A DNA stretch of 8,283 nucleotides, taken from positions 1 through 8,283 of the forward strand of contig DATJJW010000033.1 of the NCBI GenBank assembly GCA_035491935.1. Reading direction: 5' to 3'. The DNA comes from DATJJW01 sp035491935 (GTDB lineage: Bacteria; Pseudomonadota; Alphaproteobacteria; ATCC43930; CGMCC-115725). The position numbers and the translations under genes are program-made. The notes beneath the pieces were generated by a model. The model saw only the letters and a list, made by a program, of their open reading frames with translations. It did not search any database and had not been told where the DNA came from. This document shows positions 1 to 4,583 of the stretch, one piece after another; position 1 is the stretch's first letter; the number at the start of each line of letters is the position of its first letter.

Positions 1-138
1 TCAACAGATCATGAAAAACGCTATTCTGGTGACGCACGGTGATGATCCTTTTCGTGTCCGCAAGACGCGCCAACGTCGGAACACGAAGTAGAATCAACAC
101 CGTGCAACTATGCCAGAAAATTTAAACCGGACACCAGT
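1..138. other. Left-edge intergenic DNA, lower GC, with an imperfect hairpin
   Basis: No gene can be assigned. About 48% of the first 130 bases are G or C, clearly below the coding DNA to the right. One plus-strand frame is open from the window edge to a TAG at 89-91 and contains an ATG at 11 (26 codons, ending in an Arg/Lys-rich stretch). It could be the tail of a gene that begins outside the window or a chance frame, and nothing in it is recognisable. Within it lies an inverted repeat: 51-57 pairs with 81-87 (TTCGTGT/ACACGAA) and 58-60 with 77-79, with one bulged base and a 16-base loop. No T-run follows, so it is not a convincing intrinsic terminator. Confidence 0.3.
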
Positions 139-190
139 GGGCTTGACCCGGCCATCTTTGTGGATCACCGGGTCAAGCCCGGTGATGACG
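139..190. repeat. Palindromic intergenic element (alphaproteobacterial GGGTCAAGCCCGGTGAT type)
   Basis: Two overlapping inverted repeats are visible. Positions 164-172 (ATCACCGGG) and 178-186 (CCCGGTGAT) form a perfect 9-bp stem around the 5-base loop TCAAG. Alternatively, 139-151 (GGGCTTGACCCGG) pairs perfectly with 168-180 (CCGGGTCAAGCCC), a 13-bp stem with a 16-base loop. The element therefore contains one full palindrome plus an inverted partial copy. Sequences of this type (GGGCTTGACCCGG / CCGGGTCAAGCCC) are common dispersed intergenic palindromes in alphaproteobacterial genomes; I am recalling this and have not searched for it. No second copy occurs in this window. It lies about 90 bases beyond the end of the DUF2322-like gene and could stabilise or end that transcript, but there is no T-run. 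Confidence 0.7.
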
Positions 191-239
191 GAAAGAGCGG
201 TTTAACAATGTTGTACGCGCGACACTTTGGGTGATCCCG

Positions 240-256
240 GCCTGTGCGGCGCAGGC
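240..256 (-). other. Hairpin just downstream of the DUF2322-like gene
   Basis: Positions 240-246 (GCCTGTG) can pair with 250-256 (CGCAGGC) around a 3-base loop, including one G-T pair. The hairpin is about 22 bases past the stop codon of the leftward gene. No T-run follows in that direction, so it is at best a weak or Rho-assisted 3' end signal, or a structure that protects the transcript from 3' exonucleases. Confidence 0.25.
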
Positions 257-278
257 TGTTGATCATCGAGCCGCCGGG

Positions 279-623
279 TCAGTGGCCGGCGGCGATGACG
301 TCGATGCGCAGCGCGGTGCCGCCAGCGGCGATCGCCAGCAGGCGGTCGATGTTCGGATGCGCGCCCGGGCGGTTGCGCGCGTCGGCAGTGTGCTCGCCGA
401 AGACGGCCAGGCCGTGTTCGGCCGCCCTGGCGTCGAGGGTGTCAAAGGTCTGCTTCAGGTATTGATAGACCGCCAGAGAGCCCTGTTTGCCGGGCTGGTT
501 CTCGATGCTGGCGACCACGGCGCCCTTGCCGTCGACGAGATCGATGCGTTGCACGCCATCGATGGACGGCAATTGCTGAAGATTTTCCTTGAACGCCGCG
601 CCCGGTTGAATCACTGCCAGCAT
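279..623 (-). CDS. Small conserved protein of unknown function, DUF2322-like
   Basis: This encodes a 114-residue soluble protein with no signal peptide or membrane segment. The start is taken at the ATG at 621-623, because AGGA lies nine bases upstream and the first conserved block begins shortly after it (FKENLQQLPSIDG, residues 11-23). A longer reading from 695 adds 24 unremarkable residues that overlap the likely promoter. Distinct blocks are SIENQPGKQGSLAVYQYL (residues 39-56) and FGEHTADARNRPGAHPNIDRL (75-95). I recognise these as the hallmark of the DUF2322 family of short bacterial proteins, which has no established function that I know of; the assignment is from memory of the family. 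The gene is transcribed divergently from ffh, stands alone on its strand, and shares the 239-base gap with the ffh promoter and leader. Base composition is like that of its neighbours. Function is not inferred. Confidence 0.8.
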   Translation of the reverse strand: MLAVIQPGAAFKENLQQLPSIDGVQRIDLVDGKGAVVASIENQPGKQGSLAVYQYLKQTFDTLDARAAEHGLAVFGEHTADARNRPGAHPNIDRLLAIAAGGTALRIDVIAAGH

Positions 624-667
624 GTCTCGAATTCCTGAGGTTGATTTCGGTCTCGGTTCTGGATCGA

Positions 668-697
668 GGGATAGCCGAAAGGTGGCCGCCATCACAA
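668..697 (-). promoter_or_regulatory. Candidate promoter of the DUF2322-like gene
   Basis: On the minus strand, TTGTGA (plus 692-697) is followed after 18 bases by TATCCC (plus 668-673). The -35 box is a reasonable match to the sigma-70 consensus; the -10 box is weak (three of six bases). It would give a leader of about 40 bases before the ATG at 623. It sits back-to-back with the candidate ffh promoter, with the two -35 boxes about 20 bases apart. Confidence 0.3.
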
Positions 698-716
698 GCG
701 CGCAGGTCTGCCGCGC

Positions 717-745
717 TTGACGCCGTGGTCCGGCTCTAGTATCAC
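717..745 (+). promoter_or_regulatory. Candidate sigma-70 promoter for ffh
   Basis: TTGACG (717-722) and TATCAC (740-745) are separated by exactly 17 bases. The preceding C gives CTTGAC, the usual alphaproteobacterial housekeeping -35 motif. The -10 box is less perfect, with TAT conserved. Transcription would begin near 752, immediately before the hairpin array at 753-833. This is the best promoter-like pair I see in the gap. Confidence 0.5.
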
Positions 746-752
746 CCGTGTC

Positions 753-794
753 GCTTCGGGTTTGCTCCGAAGCAGCTCCTCGCCGGTCGAGGGG
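753..794 (+). other. Two consecutive hairpins in the ffh leader
   Basis: Hairpin 1 pairs 753-759 (GCTTCGG) with 767-773 (CCGAAGC) around a 7-base loop. Hairpin 2 pairs 776-782 (CTCCTCG) with 788-794 (CGAGGGG) around the loop CCGGT, with one T-G wobble. They lie between the candidate promoter and the terminator-like hairpin at 799, so a transcript starting near 752 would be almost wholly structured. I see no match to a riboswitch I know, and the conserved asymmetric loop of SRP (4.5S) RNA is absent. Confidence 0.5.
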
Positions 795-798
795 CGCC

Positions 799-833
799 CG
801 CCAGTCCGCGAGTGTCGCGCACTGGCGTTTTTT
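799..833 (+). terminator. Terminator-like hairpin with T6 in the ffh leader
   Basis: Positions 799-805 (CGCCAGT) pair perfectly with 821-827 (ACTGGCG). Inside, after a single C-C mismatch, 807-811 (CGCGA) pairs with 815-819 (TCGCG) around the loop GTG. Six consecutive T residues follow directly at 828-833. This is the textbook shape of an intrinsic terminator acting rightward, and no T-run is present for the opposite direction. It lies 29 bases before the ffh ATG, with no room for another promoter after it. It could be an attenuator of ffh or the 3' end of a roughly 80-base small RNA made from the promoter at 717-745. Confidence 0.65.
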
Positions 834-862
834 GCTTTGGCTGATTGGATGTAGATCTGACC

Positions 863-2233
863 ATGTTCGAAGGGTTGAGCGAGCGGCTTGGCGATGTTTT
901 CGATCGCCTGCGCAAGCGTGGCGCGCTGTCGGAGGCGGATGTCACCGCGGCGCTGCGTGAGGTGCGCATTGCGCTGCTCGAGGCCGATGTGGCGCTCCCC
1001 GTCGTCAAGGACTTCGTCAACGGCGTGCGCGACAAGGCCATCGGCCAGGATGTCGTGCGCTCGATCACCCCCGGCCAGATGGTCGTCAAGATCGTCCATG
1101 ACCATCTGGTCGAGGTGCTGGGTTCCGAGGCCGAAGAGATTTCGCTGCGCGCGACCCCGCCGGTCGTCGTGCTCGTGGTCGGCCTGCAGGGCTCCGGCAA
1201 GACCACCAGTACGGCCAAGATCGCGCTGCGCCTGAAGAATCGCGAGCGCAAGAAGGTGATGATGGCGTCGCTCGACGTGCATCGCCCGGCCGCCCAGGAA
1301 CAGTTGGCCATCCTCGGCCGCCAGATCGACGTCGACACGCTGCCGATCGTCGCCGGCGAACAGCCACTCGCCATTACCGACCGGGCGATGAACGCCGCTG
1401 CTCTGGGCGGCTACGACGTGCTGCTGCTCGATACCGCCGGCCGCCTGCATATCGACGACGCGCTGATGTTCGAGGTCGCGGCCGTCCGCGACCGGGCGAA
1501 GCCACATGAGACGCTGCTGGTCGCGGATTCCATGACCGGCCAGGACGCGGTCACCATCGCCAAGAGCTTCAACGAGCGTATTGGCCTCACCGGTATCGTG
1601 CTGACCCGCGTGGACGGCGATGCGCGTGGCGGTGCCGCGCTCTCCATGCGTCAGATCACCGGCAAGCCGATCAAGCTGATCGGTACCGGCGAGAAGATGG
1701 AGGCGTTGGAGCCCTTCCATCCGGCGCGTATCGCCGGCCGCATCCTCGGCATGGGCGACGTGGTCAGCCTGGTCGAGAAGGCGGCCGAGACGGTCGATCA
1801 GGAAGAGGCCGCCAAGCTCGCCGCCAAGATGGGCAAGGGCGAGTTCGACCTCGACGATCTGGCCGCCCAGCTGAAGCAGCTGCGCAAGATGGGCGGCCTC
1901 GGCGGGATGATGAATCTCCTGCCCGGCATCGGCAAGATCAAGAAGCAGATGGCCGAGGCCAATATCGACGATCGCATGGTCAAGCGCCAGGAAGCGATCA
2001 TCAGCTCGATGACCAAGGCAGAGCGCAAGAATCCCAAGGTGCTGAATGCCTCGCGGCGCCGCCGCATCGCGGAGGGCTCGGGTACCACCGTCCAGGATGT
2101 CAATCGTCTCCTGAAGCAGCATCAGGACATGGCGACGATGATGAAGAAGGTTTCCAAGATGGGGCAGAAGGGCATGATGCGCGGCGGTCTCGCCAACCTG
2201 CTGCCTGGCGGCATGAACCCGTTCCGCCGATGA
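863..2233 (+). CDS. ffh: Signal recognition particle GTPase Ffh (SRP54)
   Basis: Ffh binds SRP RNA and hydrophobic signal sequences on translating ribosomes and delivers them to FtsY at the inner membrane. The protein has 456 residues, normal for the family. The N domain covers residues 1-90 and begins MFEGLSERL, as typical for Ffh, so ATG 863 is chosen over the in-frame TTG at 845. The GTPase G domain carries the P-loop GLQGSGKTT (107-115), DVHRPAAQEQL (138-148), DTAGR (190-194), TRVD followed by GDARGGAAL (248-260), and GTGEK (274-278). The methionine-rich M domain runs from about residue 328 to the end, with the RNA-binding segment SRRRRIAEGSGTTVQDVNRLL (397-417) and LPGIGK (353-358). No strong Shine-Dalgarno precedes the ATG; the nearest purine run is GGAT, 12 bases upstream. 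Forty-seven bases separate it from rpsP, consistent with co-transcription. Confidence 0.98.
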   Translation: MFEGLSERLGDVFDRLRKRGALSEADVTAALREVRIALLEADVALPVVKDFVNGVRDKAIGQDVVRSITPGQMVVKIVHDHLVEVLGSEAEEISLRATPPVVVLVVGLQGSGKTTSTAKIALRLKNRERKKVMMASLDVHRPAAQEQLAILGRQIDVDTLPIVAGEQPLAITDRAMNAAALGGYDVLLLDTAGRLHIDDALMFEVAAVRDRAKPHETLLVADSMTGQDAVTIAKSFNERIGLTGIVLTRVDGDARGGAALSMRQITGKPIKLIGTGEKMEALEPFHPARIAGRILGMGDVVSLVEKAAETVDQEEAAKLAAKMGKGEFDLDDLAAQLKQLRKMGGLGGMMNLLPGIGKIKKQMAEANIDDRMVKRQEAIISSMTKAERKNPKVLNASRRRRIAEGSGTTVQDVNRLLKQHQDMATMMKKVSKMGQKGMMRGGLANLLPGGMNPFRR

Positions 2234-2280
2234 CCCCATCCAATTCCAATCCGGTTCAATAGGTAAGTGAAGGAAGAAGC

Positions 2281-2631
2281 ATGTCGTTGAAGATCCGCCT
2301 CGCACGCGGTGGCGCCAAGAAGCGCCCGTTCTATTCCATCGTGGTCGCCGATGCGCGCAGCCCGCGCGACGGCCGTTTCATCGAGCGCGTCGGCACCTAC
2401 AACCCGATGGTCGAGCGCGATCATCCGGAACGTATCGTGCTCAAGACCGAGCGCATCCAGCATTGGCTGTCGGTCGGCGCGCAGCCGACCGATCGCGTCG
2501 CTCGCTTCTTTGGCGATGCCAAGCTGATGGAAGCGCCCGCGCGCCGCGAGACGCCGAAGCAGTCGGCTCCCGGCACGAAGGCTCTGGAGCGCGCCAAGGA
2601 GCGTGCGGCCAAGGCCGAGACCGCGGCCTAA
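2281..2631 (+). CDS. rpsP: 30S ribosomal protein S16
   Basis: S16 is a small-subunit protein that binds 16S rRNA and is needed for 30S assembly. The 116-residue product opens with MSLKIRLARGGAKKRPFYSIVVAD, the signature S16 N-terminus, followed by SPRDGRFIERVGTYNPM (about residues 27-43) and the GAQPTDRVARFF block near residues 66-77. The S16 core fills the first 80 or so residues. The remainder is an Ala/Lys/Glu-rich tail, as is usual in alphaproteobacteria, where S16 is longer than the 82 residues seen in E. coli. A good ribosome-binding site, GAAGGAAG, lies five or six bases before the ATG. The gene lies between ffh and rimM in the conserved order. Confidence 0.97.
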   Translation: MSLKIRLARGGAKKRPFYSIVVADARSPRDGRFIERVGTYNPMVERDHPERIVLKTERIQHWLSVGAQPTDRVARFFGDAKLMEAPARRETPKQSAPGTKALERAKERAAKAETAA

Positions 2632-2678
2632 GGCCGGCGGTCGAGCAGACTTAGCTTTCGAGCGGACCCAGGCAACCC

Positions 2679-3290
2679 ATGCCCGCGACCCACGATCCTC
2701 AGGTCAAGCCGCTTTGCGTTGGCGTGATCCTCGGTGCCCATGGCATCCGGGGCGCGGTGCGCGTGAAGAGCTTCACCGCCGATCCCTTGGCGGTCGGCGC
2801 CTATGGCGCCGTCACCGACGAGGGGGGTCGCCGCAGCTTTACGCTGAAGGCAAAGGGCATGGTCAAGGGCGCGGTCATCGCCGAAGTGGCGGGCATTACC
2901 GACCGGAATGCCGCCGAGGCGCTGAAAGGGCTTCACCTCCATGTCGATCGCGCGGCGCTGCCGCCGGCCGAAGAGGAGGAGTTCTACCACGCCGATCTGA
3001 TCGGGCTGGAGGCCTGGCTGGTTTCGGGTGACCGGCTCGGTACCGTCAACGCGGTCTATGATTTCGGCGCGGGCGACGCGCTGGAGATCGCCGCGGTGGA
3101 AGGCGGGATCGTCATGGTGCCCTTCACCAAGGCCGCCGTGCCCGAGATCGACATTGCCGGACGCCGGCTGACCATCGACCCGCCCGTCGGGTTGCTGGAG
3201 AAGCCGGAGCCGCCGCAATCGGTCGAAGCGCAGATCGCCGAAGCCCATGTCGCTGAGGCAGGAGATGACACGGGGGAGGTGCGGCCATGA
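2679..3290 (+). CDS. rimM: 16S rRNA processing / 30S maturation factor RimM
   Basis: RimM assists late maturation of the 30S head domain and associates with S19. The 203-residue protein has the N-terminal RimM beta-barrel (about residues 11-95), with the diagnostic GAHGIRGAVRVKSF at 19-32 in place of the common KPHGIRGEV. A PRC-barrel follows (about 100-173), with EFYHADLIGL (101-110, family EYYWSDLIGL) and VPEIDIAGRRLTIDPPVGLL (154-173). Residues 174-203 form an acidic, Ala/Glu-rich C-terminal extension that makes the protein about 30 residues longer than the E. coli form. The Shine-Dalgarno before ATG 2679 is poor. The stop codon overlaps the trmD start by four bases (ATGA, 3287-3290), indicating translational coupling. 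Confidence 0.95.
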   Translation: MPATHDPQVKPLCVGVILGAHGIRGAVRVKSFTADPLAVGAYGAVTDEGGRRSFTLKAKGMVKGAVIAEVAGITDRNAAEALKGLHLHVDRAALPPAEEEEFYHADLIGLEAWLVSGDRLGTVNAVYDFGAGDALEIAAVEGGIVMVPFTKAAVPEIDIAGRRLTIDPPVGLLEKPEPPQSVEAQIAEAHVAEAGDDTGEVRP

Positions 3291-4072
3291 ACACGGCGAC
3301 GCCTTCCCTTATGGCATCACCCTGGCAGGCCAGCGTGCTGACTTTGTTCCCGGACATGTTTCCGGGCTCGGTCGGCCAGTCGCTCGCCGGCAAGGCCCTG
3401 GCCGATGGCGTTTGGTCGCTGGATGTGCGCAACATCCGTGACTTCGCCACCGACCGGCACCGTACCGTGGACGATACGCCCTTCGGCGGCGGCCCCGGCA
3501 TGGTGATGCGGCCCGACATCGTCGATGCGGCACTGGAGGCGATGGCCCATCATCCGGGCCCACGCATCTATCTCAGCCCACGTGGCAAGGTCCTCGACCA
3601 GGCGCGCGTGCGCGAGTTGGCGCAGGGGCCGGGGCTGGTGCTGCTGTGCGGCCGTTTCGAAGGTCTCGACCAGCGGGTCATCGAGGAGCGTGAGCTCGAA
3701 GAGATTTCGCTCGGCGATTTCGTGCTATCGGGCGGCGAGCCTGCGGCACTGGCGCTTATCGACGCGTGCGTCCGGCTGTTGCCGGGCGTCATCGGCGCGC
3801 CGGAGACGTTGGCCGAGGAAAGCTTCGAGGAAGGTCTGCTCGAATATCCCCATTACACACGCCCCCAGACCTGGCGGGGGCGCGCGGTGCCGGAGGTCCT
3901 GCTTTCCGGCCACCACGACAGGATCAGGAGCTGGCGGCGCTCCCAGGCAGAAGCCGCCACCAAGTCGCGGCGTCCCGATCTCTGGGCCCGGTACCGGGCC
4001 CGCCAGGACGCCAAACGCTATGCAATGGACAATACCGGCCGCAACGCCGGTATCGTGGAAGAAGAGGTGTGA
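3287..4072 (+). CDS. trmD: tRNA (guanine-37-N1) methyltransferase TrmD
   Basis: TrmD transfers a methyl group from SAM to N1 of G37 next to the anticodon, preventing +1 frameshifts. It is a homodimeric SPOUT enzyme with a trefoil-knot SAM site. The 261-residue product shows VLTLFPDMFPG (17-27), DRHRTVDDTPFGGGPGMVM (56-74), LSPRGK (96-101), CGRFEGLDQRVIEE (121-134), SLGDFVLSGGE (141-151) and LEYPHYTRP (185-193). The ATG at 3287 is preceded by the strong site GGAGGT (3275-3280) and overlaps the rimM stop, so this start is preferred although it adds about 12 residues before the family's usual N-terminus. Two positions differ from E. coli TrmD by alignment: Tyr in GRYEG is Phe here (residue 124), and the catalytic Asp169 aligns with Glu178. 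I believe such variants occur in other alphaproteobacteria. Confidence 0.97.
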   Translation: MNTATPSLMASPWQASVLTLFPDMFPGSVGQSLAGKALADGVWSLDVRNIRDFATDRHRTVDDTPFGGGPGMVMRPDIVDAALEAMAHHPGPRIYLSPRGKVLDQARVRELAQGPGLVLLCGRFEGLDQRVIEERELEEISLGDFVLSGGEPAALALIDACVRLLPGVIGAPETLAEESFEEGLLEYPHYTRPQTWRGRAVPEVLLSGHHDRIRSWRRSQAEAATKSRRPDLWARYRARQDAKRYAMDNTGRNAGIVEEEV

Positions 4073-4073
4073 A

Positions 4074-4448
4074 GTGAACATCATTGAGACGCTCGAACAG
4101 GAGCAAATCGAGAAGCTGTCCGAGCTGCGCGCCGTGCCGGATTTCCGTCCGGGCGACACGATCAAGGTCAGCGTGAAGGTCGTCGAAGGCGACCGCGAGC
4201 GTATCCAGAATTTCGAGGGCGTGTGCATCGCGCGCAAGAATTCGGGCGTGAACTCCAGCTTCACGCTGCGCAAGATCTCCTATGGCGAGGGCGTCGAGCG
4301 CGTCTTCCCGCTCTACTCGCCGCGCCTGACCGCGATCGATGTGGTGCGCCGGGGTGTCGTGCGCCGCGCCAAGCTCTATTACCTGCGTGCGCTGCGCGGC
4401 AAGAAGGCCCGTATCGCCGAGGCGACCCGCTCCACGACCGAAGCCTGA
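4074..4448 (+). CDS. rplS: 50S ribosomal protein L19
   Basis: L19 lies at the 30S-50S interface of the large subunit. The 124-residue product begins NIIETLEQEQIEKL after the initiator and contains FRPGDTIKVSVKVVEGDRER (24-43), IQNFEGVCIARKNSGVNSSF (44-63), SYGEGVERVFPLYSP (69-83), and RGVVRRAKLYYLR (94-106), all standard L19 blocks. The start is a GTG at 4074-4076, one base after the trmD stop. AGAGG at 4063-4067, within the end of trmD, serves as the ribosome-binding site six bases upstream. There is no ATG before the conserved region. It is the last gene of the cluster and is followed by a strong terminator. Confidence 0.97.
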   Translation: MNIIETLEQEQIEKLSELRAVPDFRPGDTIKVSVKVVEGDRERIQNFEGVCIARKNSGVNSSFTLRKISYGEGVERVFPLYSPRLTAIDVVRRGVVRRAKLYYLRALRGKKARIAEATRSTTEA

Positions 4449-4465
4449 GCTTCCGCGTCAGCGGC

Positions 4466-4511
4466 GAAAAGCCCGGCTGCCCCCGATCATTTGGGGGTGG
4501 CCGGGCTTTTC
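4466..4511. terminator. Strong bidirectional intrinsic terminator
   Basis: Positions 4466-4477 (GAAAAGCCCGGC) pair perfectly with 4500-4511 (GCCGGGCTTTTC). The stem continues through two G-T pairs into CCCCC (4480-4484) with GGGGG (4493-4497), closing an 8-base loop. The A-run and T-run at the base of the stem provide a U-tract in either direction. It begins 18 bases after the rplS stop and about 70 bases past the stop of the convergent diguanylate cyclase gene, so it probably ends both transcripts. Confidence 0.9.
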
Positions 4512-4583
4512 GTGTTGCTTGAGGAGCTGAGCCCCGATTGGGCCGGCCAGCGCCCAGAAGATATATGCGCTGTCGCAGGCTGG

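Noticed and set aside
231..638. A 135-codon plus-strand frame opposite the DUF2322-like gene
   Set aside because: The minus-strand product has recognisable conserved blocks, a ribosome-binding site and a proper start; the plus-strand translation has none.
753..833. SRP (4.5S) RNA gene next to ffh
   Set aside because: The size and the neighbour are tempting, but the conserved GGAAGCAGCC-type asymmetric loop and the GNRA-type apical tetraloop of SRP RNA are absent, and the folding is three separate hairpins rather than one long rod.
748..960. A GTG-initiated 70-codon frame through the ffh leader, considered as a leader peptide
   Set aside because: It has no ribosome-binding site, runs on into ffh out of frame, and shows no run of regulatory codons as expected of an attenuator peptide.
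692..2305. A 537-codon open frame on the minus strand covering all of ffh
   Set aside because: It is antisense to an unmistakable ffh gene. Its low-complexity His/Leu/Asp/Arg-rich translation is the usual mirror of a GC-rich coding sequence, and it would run through the rpsP start and the ffh leader.
3525..4448. A 307-codon plus-strand frame that would make L19 an extended protein
   Set aside because: The first 183 codons overlap trmD out of frame and are Arg/Ser-rich noise. The real L19 begins at GTG 4074 with its own ribosome-binding site.
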